Assembly: GCA_938743325.2 (NCBI GenBank)
Contig: OW568865.1
Location: 868,001 to 932,000 of the forward strand
Direction: 5' to 3'
DNA length: 64,000 nt
From: Pycnococcus provasolii
Lineage: Eukaryota; Chlorophyta; Pseudoscourfieldiophyceae; Pseudoscourfieldiales; Pycnococcaceae
In this document: positions 18,020 through 27,628 of the stretch, piece by piece
How the letters are laid out: the number at the start of each line of letters is the position of its first letter
How positions within the stretch are numbered: position 1 is the first letter of the stretch
Program-made: the position numbers and the translations under genes
Notes under the pieces: generated by a model
What the model saw: the letters and a program-made list of their open reading frames with translations, nothing else
What the model was told of the DNA's origin: nothing
Database searches by the model: none

Positions 18020-18946
18020 CATGTGTAAGACGACCCAGCGTTGGAACGGCTGAACGTTGGGAGGGTGACCATCCCTCCTCTCAGCGTGGCCACGCTCCAA
18101 GGTGGTCCTGAGCGTGGCCACGCTCAGAGACCCTCTCCGACCCTCTCCAGCGTCCCCACGCTAGGAGGCCCTTCCTCGCCCTTCCCAGCGTCGCAACTCT
18201 TGTTGGTTGTACCTTCAGGTTGTACGGTTGTACGGTTGCCCCCTGTCTCGATAGTTTGTCTCCACCAGGAAGGTGGTACGGCTTGTCTTGCCATGATGTC
18301 GGCGCCATGGCGTCATCGCAGGCGGTGGTGGCGCGCGTAGCGGCGCAGCATGAGGTGTTGGGCTTGAAGTCTGGCTTACTGGGTGACTGGTGAGGCGTAA
18401 GTATACTTAATGTAAGTTCATGTTGTAACATTGTCAACAACATCAAACCAACATGGAGGGGAAAGACTAAAGAAGGCGACCTTAAGGGAGAGTGGGTTGA
18501 CCTTAAGGTTGTATACAACGAGATGTTGTTGACAATGTTACAACATGAACTTACATTAAGTATACTTACGCCTCACCAGTCACCCAGTAAGCCAGACTTC
18601 AAGCCCAACACCTCATGCTGCGCCGCTACGCGCGCCACCACCGCCTGCGATGACGCCATGGCGCCGACATCATGGCAAGACAAGCCGTACCACCTTCCTG
18701 GTGGAGACAAACTATCGAGACAGGGGGCAACCGTACAACCGTACAACCTGAAGGTACAACCAACAAGAGTTGCGACGCTGGGAAGGGCGAGGAAGGGCCT
18801 CCTAGCGTGGGGACGCTGGAGAGGGTCGGAGAGGGTCTCTGAGCGTGGCCACGCTCAGGACCACCTTGGAGCGTGGCCACGCTGAGAGGAGGGATGGTCA
18901 CCCTCCCAACGTTCAGCCGTTCCAACGCTGGGTCGTCTTACACATG
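18020..18946. repeat. 425-bp near-perfect inverted repeat with 77-bp spacer (foldback element or hairpin locus)
   Basis: The left arm, 18020-18444, is the reverse complement of the right arm, 18522-18946, with no mismatch seen when the arms are compared by eye; the spacer is 18445-18521. Both arms contain several smaller palindromes built on AGCGTGGCCACGCT. Open frames in one arm recur on the opposite strand of the other, as expected from symmetry, and have no recognisable protein character. No clear target duplication flanks it. It could be a foldback-type transposon, a local inverted duplication, a source of long double-stranded RNA for small-RNA production, or an assembly palindrome. The lack of divergence suggests recent origin or active gene conversion. 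Confidence 0.9.
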
Positions 18947-19004
18947 TGGTCATGTGGAGGGCAAACGATATTTTATTTTTAAGAACCTCTGTCTGACCCG
19001 ATCA

Positions 19005-19090
19005 GTTAAAACCCTAAACTCCTTAAGGGTAGCCCTAACCCGTTAAACCCTAACCCGTTAAAACCCTAACCCTAACCCCTAACCCCGAAA
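19005..19090. repeat. Interstitial telomere-like CCCTAAA/CCCTAAC tract
   Basis: The stretch contains about six degenerate CCCTAAA or CCCTAACC units separated by CGTTAAA-like spacers. The repeat is of the plant/green-algal TTTAGGG class. It sits between the inverted repeat and the PCIF1-like gene, so it is internal and not a chromosome end here. Confidence 0.7.
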
Positions 19091-19196
19091 GTTTCTGTCT
19101 CTCTCCTCTCGAAAGGAATCCCGCACGCCTCTTTCTAGGCCGAACCATTCCTCCAGTAGTACTATTTTTTTTCCAAAGACACATAAGCCTCGTGAG

Positions 19197-19237
19197 TGCG
19201 TGCGTGCGTGCGTGCGTGCGTGCTTGCGTGCGTGCGT
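19197..19237. repeat. GCGT microsatellite in the leader of the PCIF1-like gene
   Basis: About nine GCGT units, one with a substitution, end directly before the ATG at 19239. They would lie in the 5' leader. If translated from a non-AUG codon the tract would add an Arg-Ala-Cys-Val run, which is unlikely. Confidence 0.75.
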
Positions 19238-19238
19238 G

Positions 19239-20882
19239 ATGGAGGCAAAGAAGTCGCATCATAAGACTCCGAATTCGACTCCGAAGACTCCGAAGACTCC
19301 GAAGACTTCGAATATGCGTAATAATAAGCGCAAACATCAGGTTGTTTTTCATGGGTTATCATCACACTCGGACATGATGGACATGATGGATGATACGACG
19401 ATATGGGACAGTACGAAGTACAACATTCCTGTTCACTCTGGAACCGTTGGGGTTGGTAATGGTGGTTTGAATCCTAAGAATCATGAACGTGGTGGTTCGT
19501 TTTCATGCAACTCTACGGAAGAAAACAACGCCGTCACGTGGGCGCAGCAACAACTCTATCTTGCAAAATTAACCTTAAGGAATAGCAACGCATTCACATT
19601 ACCCAAGCCGGCTCACGAACTCCTCAGAAGAAAAGCTGCGTCAAAACTCAGATCGGCACTATTACGAGGTGTTAGACAAGCCAACCGTAACGACCCCAAA
19701 AGAGCAAAGAACAAACCGCCGCCACTCGCATACGAAAGGTGGGCCGCACGAGACGTGCTAAGAAGAACTACTACAGAACTGCTTCTGCCCTCATCTGGAG
19801 TCGTCGACCCCGCTCTTGCACGCGACTTATCCAGGCACACGATGCGTGGTGCCGACGCACAGGCTCTTGCCACGAGCCTCGCAGACGAGGCGAAAACTGC
19901 AGCAGACGCGCTCAAGACAAACACGGAGAATGAAGAAGAGCGCAAGCAAGAGCGCATTTATTGCACAAAATGCGGGGCAGAGATGCTCGCCGTCGCGCTT
20001 GGTGCACCAGAGGCCAAGCCGTACTTTACGGTGAGCGATGCACACTACAAGAAGCTGAAAATGCTCTACGACGACAACGAAGGCAGCGATGATGAGCAGG
20101 CATTCCTACGCGCTCTGTTTTGCCTTTTGTGCCGGTACGACGCTCTGGGAGGTGCGGGATATCAGTGTGCATTGCCCAACAAGTGCTTCGACGCGATGCG
20201 AAAGGCGGTGTGCGCGAATGGCGAGTGCTTTGCAAGCCCGCTGAATTGCAGAACACACGCGTACTGCAGTGCATTCCCCGACACGGATGGCGCATTCGGA
20301 TCTGCGGGAAGCTTTCGAAACTTTTATCCAGAGTTTGGCAGTTTCGAAGCCAACCCGATTTTTGTTCCTGAGACGATGTCGATGATGGCTACGCACTGCG
20401 AGTCTCTGTTGGAGGCGGCAGAGCAAGGGAAACCAGCCAAATACGACGACGGCAACACCAGCAAGGCTGAGGATAAAAAGCAAAGGCACTGTGGCAAGCC
20501 ACGCTCGCTTTCCTTCTGCGTGGTGGTTCCCGTGTGGAAAGAGTGCAAGTTCTACGGCGCTCTCATGCGCAGTGCGTTCCGTCGCGGCGAGCCAATCGTT
20601 CTTTCCGCGGAACATCACGTCTACGTCGATGGGGCACAGCACGCGCGTCCATCGTCTGAGCGAGAGAGACCGTCGTCGTATGACACCGCCATCTTCTTCC
20701 TTCAGACGAAGCGAGCATCCGATCGATGGCCTTGTGGCGAGGAGCAACGCGTCGCGATTCGCCAAGCATTTGCTGGCGACATTCTCGCAAGAGCAAAGTC
20801 CAGTGCCGGTGCAAGCTCCACGGTAGGTGAGCCTCAGCTCCAATGGAGCCGCGTGTACAAAAAGAAGAAAGTGAAAAGGTAA
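19239..20882 (+). CDS. PCIF1: PCIF1/CAPAM-type cap-specific m6Am methyltransferase homologue
   Basis: A 547-residue protein from the ATG that follows the GCGT microsatellite. PCIF1 (CAPAM) adds an N6-methyl group to 2'-O-methyladenosine next to the mRNA cap. The match is clear: ECFASPLNCRTHAYCSAFPDTDGAFGS, then the motif IV region GSFEANPIFVPETM, then SLSFCVVVPVWKE, and SYDTAIFFLQT near the end, all in the order seen in animal PCIF1. The N-terminal third has a Thr-Pro-Lys repeat and no WW domain, which human PCIF1 uses to bind phosphorylated RNA polymerase II. Human PCIF1 has NPPF as catalytic motif, whereas this protein has N372-P-I-F, with the second proline lost. That could reduce or abolish activity; the Drosophila homologue is reported as inactive. 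The C-terminus, KKKKVKR, is a likely nuclear signal. Confidence 0.88.
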   Translation: MEAKKSHHKTPNSTPKTPKTPKTSNMRNNKRKHQVVFHGLSSHSDMMDMMDDTTIWDSTKYNIPVHSGTVGVGNGGLNPKNHERGGSFSCNSTEENNAVTWAQQQLYLAKLTLRNSNAFTLPKPAHELLRRKAASKLRSALLRGVRQANRNDPKRAKNKPPPLAYERWAARDVLRRTTTELLLPSSGVVDPALARDLSRHTMRGADAQALATSLADEAKTAADALKTNTENEEERKQERIYCTKCGAEMLAVALGAPEAKPYFTVSDAHYKKLKMLYDDNEGSDDEQAFLRALFCLLCRYDALGGAGYQCALPNKCFDAMRKAVCANGECFASPLNCRTHAYCSAFPDTDGAFGSAGSFRNFYPEFGSFEANPIFVPETMSMMATHCESLLEAAEQGKPAKYDDGNTSKAEDKKQRHCGKPRSLSFCVVVPVWKECKFYGALMRSAFRRGEPIVLSAEHHVYVDGAQHARPSSERERPSSYDTAIFFLQTKRASDRWPCGEEQRVAIRQAFAGDILARAKSSAGASSTVGEPQLQWSRVYKKKKVKR

Positions 20883-21122
20883 AACATTATTAATATGACA
20901 ATGCAATAGCGCTCAATATGTATGTGACAGGTAAACTTTATCTGATCATAGTTATCACATAGAAACCCGAATTATTCCCCCTGGAATCAGGGGTTTGTGA
21001 TTTTTGCACTATTCTGTACACCTATTCTGTACCTCTATTCTGTCGTCGTTGGTCATCAATCACAACCAGTCTGTGGTGATCTGCCGCGATATTGATTCTT
21101 CGGCGGTATTAACTTTTTCGTG

Positions 21123-22294
21123 ATGGCGCCGTCATCGGCCGCTCCTACTACCTTTATATCGCACGACGCGCTTTTGGGTCTGTGCAACGCCGCCTTAACT
21201 GCCGCCGGTGCACGCGAAGGTACGGCGCACTCCGCCTCGCTCGCCCTAATAGCCGCGCACGTCTCCGGCAAGCACGCGCACGGACTCACGCGTCTCTCGT
21301 CTCTGTGCGACTCCCTTCGCAGTGGAGAGGCTTCGGATACACCTGCGAAGGTTCGTAGAGTTTCACCCGCACTCGTTCGCATTGATGCCATGGAAAATCT
21401 AATCTTCCCGGCGTACGACCACGCCGCGACTCATCTGGCTGAGATGGCATCCTCAAGTGGTCTTGCCGCCGCCGCCGTCATTAACGCGAGAGGAGTGTTT
21501 GGACCACTGTGGTATGCCGCAGAAAGAGTCGTGAAAGAATCCAATAACAAGTGCGCGGCGCTCGTACTATGCAACTCTGCAGCATTCGTTGCGCCGGAAA
21601 ATGGCGGAACGAAACGAATCTTTGGAACGAATCCGTTTTGCTTTGCTTGGCCAAGGCCTGATGGCAAACTGCCCATGGTCGTCGACTTTGCGACCGCTGC
21701 TTCAAGCCGTGGCGAAATTGTCAAACGGGCCTCCAACGGAACGCCCATTCCATCCGAGTGGGCTGTCGATGCAAACGGCATGCCAACGACGGACGCCAGC
21801 AAGGCTCTCGAAGGTGCCCAATTGTGCTTTGGTGGACATAAAGGTAAGTCTATCCACCTCTAACCAACCCGTGGCGGATAAGCAACAATCACTAACAACC
21901 TACCATAATACACTGAATAAACCCAGGCCAGTGCCTTTCGCTCGTCGTCGAGCTCATGGGATCGTGCCTGCTGGGGACGGCACTTGGCATGGACGCGAGC
22001 GATGCAGACCAGCAAAAGGAGGCTGGGCATATGAAGCGTGGCCTACTAATCGTCGCTTTCGACATCGACAAATGTGCCGAGAATGGACATGCACAAGCAC
22101 TCGCAGATGCCGAAAGGCTATTCGACGCCATGCCACGTGTACCAGGGGATGCACGCACGCACGCGCGTGCAAAAGCAGAAGAAAATGACGGCATGATTTC
22201 TATTGATGCAAATCTGCTTGCCAAAATTAAAGAGCTCGCCAAAGCTGACGAGGACGACGCCGATGTACCGGCGGCGAAGCGCGCGAGACAATAA
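21123..22294 (+). CDS. Malate/L-lactate dehydrogenase, Ldh2 family (two exons)
   Basis: Two exons, 21123-21843 and 21927-22294, join in phase 1 to give 362 residues; without splicing the frame stops soon after GGHKG. The join restores GGHKG-QCLSLVVELMGSCLLG, the conserved glycine-rich block of this family. The N-terminal SGKHAHGLTRL corresponds to the catalytic-histidine motif, and GTNPFCFAWP is the usual nucleotide-pocket strand. The family uses NAD(P)H to interconvert 2-oxo and 2-hydroxy acids such as malate, lactate or ureidoglycolate; which one is used here cannot be told. The tail ends PAAKRARQ and is acidic-basic, unlike bacterial members. No organelle signal is evident. The intron is a member of the shared intron family noted below. 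Confidence 0.87.
21844..21926 (+). other. Introner-like intron 1 (in Ldh2-type gene)
   Basis: An 83-bp intron starting GTAAGTCTATCC with a CACTAAC branch-point-like site and an AG end. It shares the order GTAAGTCTA, CTCTAACCA, CCGTGGCGGATAA, CACTAACAA with the introns at 25019-25090 and 35801-35871, which lie in unrelated genes. All three interrupt a codon after its first base. Confidence 0.75.
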
Positions 22295-22343
22295 AAACAA
22301 AGTGGTAACATATTAAAGTAACTTGAAGTTGTACATTAGACGC

Positions 22344-23564
22344 CTATTCAATCTTCCTGCGATGTGGCACCCGTCTTCCAAACACGCTGTCACGCAAATA
22401 CGCATGGCGCGTGACGACGAGTCGCCCCAGCGCCGTGAGCACACGTACTGTGAGAGAGCAGAGACGCACGCAAACCTCAAAAACACTTCGAATGCCATGA
22501 CTGTCACTGCCGCCACCACCAGCGTCGTCGTCGTCGTCTTGCTCATCTATCTCGTCCCTCGCGTTGTCAATGACGTCGTCGAGCGGGAAGACGTGCACGA
22601 CGCCAAAGATGCCAAGAAACATGCTGAAGCCAGCTGCGGCAAAACACACCGGATCCATGACCAAGTGAAAGAACATCCAAGCAAGCCACGTAGGCGATGA
22701 CGACGAGGAATCAGCCGGCCAACTCCGCGCAGCGTAGTCGTACGCGATATCGCGCATCAGCATTGACCAACTCAAGGCAGCGATGGCGCCCGCAAAGTTC
22801 ACGCCGACAAACAGTGCGACGTTACGTTTCGATATACATCTGCCAAGAACGCTGCAGTGGTGGTCAAAGTCGAGCACGCACACCTTGCAAATGCGACAGT
22901 GGTGCGTTCGCCAATTCTGGCCAGAGGATAGGTCTCTAGTTTTGGGTGGACGCTGCACGTCGCACTGCGGGCACCGCTCCGCTCCCGCAGCGGCCCACTC
23001 GGCTGCGCGCGGGTGCGGCGCGTGTGGTCGAAGGTATCCCGGGTCAACCCACCAAATGAGCACGATACAAGCGCCAAGCACGCTCGTACTCGCACGCAAG
23101 ACAAGCAGTGGAACGGACCACGACGAATTGTGAACTTCCTGCTGCAGCCACTCCGCGAGCGTCACGAGTGCCGCCGTTCCAGCAATTATAGCGCCCATGC
23201 CTCGCAAGCACTCGTACCTCTGCTTTTTCGGTGCGTGGCAGCATGCTTTTCTCCAGAGCGGCATCGCTGCGTATCGTGTTGCGTACTGCACGGCACGTTT
23301 CCTACGCCTTGCTTGGGATTGTGACGCCGCATCCACGCCAACCTGCATGCGAGCATCCACATCACCACGAGGCAATGAGTCCCCACCACCACCACCACCA
23401 CCACTAAAGAATGTGTGTTCAGAACGACATTCTTTCTTCAGAACGCACAAACCAGAACGCGAACGAGAACGCGATGCGAAGGAGGAGGAGGCGACATCGG
23501 TGTCGTCCTCGTCGTCGTCGTCGACGCCTCCTCCAACCTCGAAGGAGGACGACGACGACGACAT
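22344..23564 (-). CDS. DHHC-type protein S-acyltransferase (palmitoyltransferase)
   Basis: A 406-residue membrane enzyme that transfers palmitate from CoA to cysteines of target proteins. The cysteine-rich domain reads CPQCDVQRPPKTRD, then RTHHCRICKVCVLDFDHHCSVLGRCISKRN, which keeps the catalytic DHHC and the zinc-binding Cys/His spacing of the family; in place of the common CPWVxNC it has CSVLGRC. Hydrophobic segments lie before (AIIAGTAALVTLAEWL and VLRASTSVLGACIVLIWWV) and after the domain (VALFVGVNFAGAIAALSW and a C-terminal span), a usual four-span layout. The start is the ATG at 23564; the open frame upstream lacks an ATG. The N-terminus is Ser/Asp-rich. It probably acts at Golgi or plasma membrane. 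Confidence 0.9.
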   Translation of the reverse strand: MSSSSSSFEVGGGVDDDDEDDTDVASSSFASRSRSRSGLCVLKKECRSEHTFFSGGGGGGGDSLPRGDVDARMQVGVDAASQSQARRRKRAVQYATRYAAMPLWRKACCHAPKKQRYECLRGMGAIIAGTAALVTLAEWLQQEVHNSSWSVPLLVLRASTSVLGACIVLIWWVDPGYLRPHAPHPRAAEWAAAGAERCPQCDVQRPPKTRDLSSGQNWRTHHCRICKVCVLDFDHHCSVLGRCISKRNVALFVGVNFAGAIAALSWSMLMRDIAYDYAARSWPADSSSSSPTWLAWMFFHLVMDPVCFAAAGFSMFLGIFGVVHVFPLDDVIDNARDEIDEQDDDDDAGGGGSDSHGIRSVFEVCVRLCSLTVRVLTALGRLVVTRHAYLRDSVFGRRVPHRRKIE

Positions 23565-23981
23565 GAAAACGATTGATGGGCACCGAAGATTTGGCGAAGG
23601 GATTGGGGGTTCCGGAAAGGTTCTTTCCGGTACTTTCTTCTGAAACCCCCATTCGGAATCCAAAAACCCAGGAAGTCCCAATAAAACTTTCTTTAAGGTT
23701 CAAGAGGTTCAAGAGAAAACGTGCGTGAATTCCGTGACCTTCTTCATCACAGGTCAACCACAAACCACACTCGGTCGGTCGCAGGATTCCACACAGGTAC
23801 GATAGTATTCTTTCTTTGGGGAACCCAACCCTCTGTGCACTTGGTTGTATTTTGGTTGTGGAGGCTCACATTTCAACGGATCAAACTTATACTTTACACG
23901 CCATTTTATTTTATGACCTTTTCACGTAGGGGTATCGTGTCAATACAGGTCAGGTCATGCCTTCTGGAATGTGGATGCAAG
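23565..23981. other. Short intergenic interval
   Basis: This 417-bp gap between two minus-strand genes would hold the DHHC promoter and the CEP76-like 3' end. No coding frame or RNA gene is convincing here. Confidence 0.5.
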
Positions 23982-26660
23982 TTACGTCTCGACGCCTAGC
24001 ACGCACCATGCGACGAAAATGCCCTCGGGCATCGCCTCGACGCGAATGCGCAAGCCGTGACGAACAGGTGAATCCACATTCTTTGGCGCACTCTTCGCGG
24101 ACTTTTTCGACACCGCCTTCTTCTCGTCGTCATGCGCTAAAATCACGTCCAGAAAATCTGACCGACTTTGCAAAGCCGCGAGCAAATCATCCGCCGAGTC
24201 GGCGCGAGACAAAGCTGCACGGACAGGAAGCGCGCGAAATGATCGGCCAGGTGCAATGCGCGATCGCACGGCGAGCAGGAAGTCGGCATCCGCGCTTGCG
24301 CGCAAACATAGCAGCGAGTCGTCGGGAGCCCTACGAGTGGCCGAGGCGTAGGATCCCAGCGCCATGTCGAGAGATTTGCTTACTGCAACGTCCCAACGCG
24401 CCGCGGGTAGGTTGTTTGCGGCACGCACCGTGTCGAGCATCTCCAATAGGCGATTTTCTAGACTGTACTCCGCGTAAGCTTCGTAGCGACCCGCACCAAG
24501 TCCCGCACCAGCTCCACCGCGGGAAATCAGGCTGGAGAAGGCGTCCCGCAGAGGTGGTGCACGCGGTGGTGGGAAGTAGGCACGGCTTGTCTCCACGGCT
24601 GGCGGATCGCGAAAGGCAACCGCGAGTGGCTCGTTGCTCGATGGCGCGAACGGACTGTCGCCATCCAGCGAGGAGGACGACGGCACGTCGAGCGTATGCC
24701 AATACGGTGTCGCAAGAAACCTCCAAACAACTGCAGCATCCGCCTCGTCGGATACGGCGCGGCATGCTAAGCGACCTGCGGTGTAAGCACCATCTGCGAA
24801 CGTCAGCGGGCACGTCGAGGGGTCTGAGAATGGGCCGGAGTCTTGAGGCGCCATTCCGCCAGCCAGCTCAGCCAGCGAGTACCGCGACGCCTTGCGCGCG
24901 TCGAAGAGGCTGCTCCCTCCAAGGGAGATTGGGTCGCGCAAAAGCACCATGGGCGGCGCGGGGCTGAATGCCCGCTCACCTGTCTTTTGCCTCCCAGTCA
25001 CAACCCACGCATCGAAACCTGTTTCATTTTGTGTATTTGATTGTTAGTGACTTCTGTTATCCTCCACGGATGGTTGGAGGGTAGACTTACCCATGCTAAC
25101 CAGAAGGGCTGCTAGAAGATTCGCGGCGTCAAAGGGCGTGGTGCACCGCCTTAGCAACAAGCAGAGCGGCGCTGCGCGCCACGCCTTCCCGCTCGCCGCG
25201 AAGAGCATTCTCGCCGCTGGCGCTTCGCCACGAGGATTCGGCTCCTCTGCGTGCTCGCCGATTGCGTAGAGCGCCTCCACGAAGCGTGCCGCCTCCATTG
25301 CGCTGCCAAAGCAGCGATGCGCGTCAACGCCTTCGACAAATATGCTCGCAGGACGGTGGGCACCCATCACATCGCGGGCATAGAGCACGACGTGGCGCTC
25401 CTCATCTACATCTTGCTGCTTGCCTTCCAGGGCTGCACCAACGCCGAGCTCCTTGGCCCACGCTTCGCATGCACGGTGGAATTTTCTCGCGGCATCGGCG
25501 CGCGTGGCATTCGCTTTCAGCACATCCCTGCGATGCTCGCCGATGGCGAGTGGTGGTCCTGACAGAAGATGCAGCGGCGGCAGGACGTTCCTCTCTTTCA
25601 GCGATGCCGGGGCGTGGAAAGCCTCCAGCCAGACCTCCGCGATTGCCGCTGACGGCGTGGCATGTGCACCAGACTCCGGCGACCGAAGTTCGACGTTGAT
25701 CCCTAGTCGCGCGCTCGGCGCCTCAAGAACCGACCTCCAGTCGACAGCGGCGATGCCCACGACGCGCTCCAGGACGCGCTCGCGCTCGCCGTCTGTGGCA
25801 GGTGCGTATGCGGCGAGCGGGCGCCGCTGCACGAGAGCCAGGTGAATGCGGCTTTCGTACTCTAGCAGCGATGATCGCGACGTTCTGTTTCTTTGCTTCT
25901 GCGCCGGTTGCTGCCTTGTCGCAACGGGCGGTAGTGCGACTGTGACAGCAGCGTCTTCGACGTCGAAGTCCAGCGAAGGGTCGCACAGCGAGCTGGCAAA
26001 CCGCTCACCTCGAAAGAGACCTACAATCTGCACGGCACCTCCTGCGTACTCTCCCCCCGGCGCGTCGTCGAGGAACTCGAGCGCAGCCTTGACACGAGGT
26101 ATTCGCACGTGCACGATGGCTGACGAGTTTTCCGCGTCGTATGGCGCTTCGTTTCCGACGTTCTTTCCGCCGCTCGTCGCCGCCTCGTCGTCTTCGTCGA
26201 CTCGTTCTGTTGACGAAGGCGCGATATCGAACGTGGTTGGTGGTTTCGCCGGCTGCTCGCTTGTGTCAAAGTTGGGTGCTGGTGCGGGCTGTGCTTTCTT
26301 TTTATTTTTCTTCTTTGTTTTCTGCGCAGCAGCGTGTCTTCTCGGCACGACGGGTGTAACTTTCGCGACATCAGCGATAGCCGTGGCGACAGCACCCGTT
26401 TTCTTGAGTTGCTTGACGAGTTCGTTGATTGCGTCAGGCGCTAATCCAGAAGAAGAGTCGCAAGAATCCCCAGAGAGTTTCCCCAGTAGTGAGTTGTTTG
26501 CCCCCGCCAATACGAGTCTTAAAGAGCTTAGCACCGAAGGGTCGCTTGCCAGGCGACGCTTGAGGAGCGTGACTGCGTCCACACCCCCGGGAACTGCTTC
26601 TTCTTTGAAAGAAGGGGCACCTGCGGCTGACGTGTGCTCCGACATGGAGGAGGCGGCCAT
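23982..26660 (-). CDS. CEP76: CEP76-like centriolar protein (two exons)
   Basis: Exons 25091-26660 and 23982-25018 join in phase 1 to give 868 residues. The junction reads NLLAALLVSMG-FDAWVVTG, matching the HANLLCSLLLGFGL-AFVCVG block of CEP76, whose transglutaminase-like region this is. Other matches to recalled animal CEP76 are VDWRSVL (C2 region), the SIFVEGVDAHRCFGSAMEAARFVEALYAI block, NNLPAARWDVAVSKSLDMALGSY, the FRALPVRAA segment, and the end GLRIRVEAMPEGIFVAWCVL. CEP76 limits centriole duplication in animals and is found in ciliated lineages, so this protein probably acts at basal bodies. The expected N-terminal helix is preceded by low-complexity sequence. A smaller ORF at the 3' exon alone would begin at 24950, but it would lack the conserved join. 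Confidence 0.8.
25019..25090 (-). other. Introner-like intron 2 (in CEP76-like gene)
   Basis: A 72-bp intron on the minus strand starting GTAAGTCTACCCTCC, then AACCATCCGTGGAGGATAA, a CACTAAC site and an AACAG end. It is similar over much of its length to the introns at 21844-21926 and 35801-35871. Splicing here is supported by the restored CEP76 block. Confidence 0.75.
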
Positions 26661-27628
26661 CACTCCCCTTGGGTGGGCCCCACGAGAGAAATGGGCAACG
26701 GCCAGAGGGGAGGAACTCGGGTAAACCTTTACGAAAGTTTAAGGGCGCGAAAGCAATCGATTCCTCCCATCAATCGATTCCCCTCTAATAAAAGGTTATT
26801 ATTAGCTACGGTAAGTAGAGACGACCTCTTGGCCTTAAACCCTAACCCATTATCCCTACAGTAGACTACCGTAGACACAGTACATACTGTAGACTACCGT
26901 AGACACCTATCGTAGACCTCCTGGACCTCCCCTACCTAGCGGCTAGCAATGGCCTTAAACCCTAACCCACTACAGTAACCCTAGACTACCGTACTGTACC
27001 ACCCTATGAGTAGTCTATCGTAGTAGGAAGGATACACTCCTTCCTAACCTTACCTGGAAGGAGGGAGGGATTGCCAGGTGGCGGCTTTACACATACCACG
27101 GGTGGTAGAAGGGAAATCCACACACTCTCACATCCCATCGCTAAAACCCCAAACAAAGAGGGTGGCTCAACGCTCCAGCAACGCTCCTCCTCCACCTCGC
27201 TCCTTCATAGTCTATGAAGGCTGAAGGAAGGAGGGAAATTTGAGGATTTTCAATTGCCTGGGGGACCCTCTATTGAACTGAACCGTAGTTAGACTTCCTG
27301 TACGGCTGTATTTGGTACTGGCAGAGGACGGATGGTCCAGGGCTGAATGTCAGGGCGTGCGTTATTTCTGTTCGCCGGTTTTCAGGAGCAGCCATTTCTT
27401 GCGTGAACTCCCTCCATCTTCTCCCCTTCTTCCTGTATAATAACGCTGGCTGGCCTCTATAGGTCACTCGCCTTAACTCCACTTCACTCCACTTCACTCC
27501 ACTTCACTCCACTTGGCCTTAAGCCTGAGTTTGGTTCGTTCACCTTAAGCCGGCCTTAAGCACGCCTTAAGCCTTGAACTTCCTCTTGAACGGCGTTTAC
27601 AAGTGTTCTCTCTCTTGTGCAGATAGAT
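26661..27628. other. Repeat-rich intergenic interval with telomere-like bits
   Basis: No gene is seen between the CEP76-like start and the Cys-rich protein. Two CCTTAAACCCTAACCC phrases occur near 26833 and 26952, and a phrase GTAGACTACCGTAGACAC recurs between 26865 and 26915. A 10-bp unit CTTCACTCCA is repeated about four times at 27476-27515. Several CCTTAAG hexamers and heptamers follow to 27570. Confidence 0.6.

Noticed and set aside
18041-18925. Paired 99-145-codon frames in the inverted repeat
   Set aside because: They are the same sequence read from each arm; no protein-like composition or conserved motif.
23957-24967. 336-codon open frame on the + strand
   Set aside because: Arg/Pro/Ser-rich and antisense to the second exon of the CEP76-like gene.
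24950-25043. Treating the segment 23982-24950 as a separate gene
   Set aside because: The splice from 25091 to 25018 restores a CEP76 block across the join, so it is the last exon of that gene.
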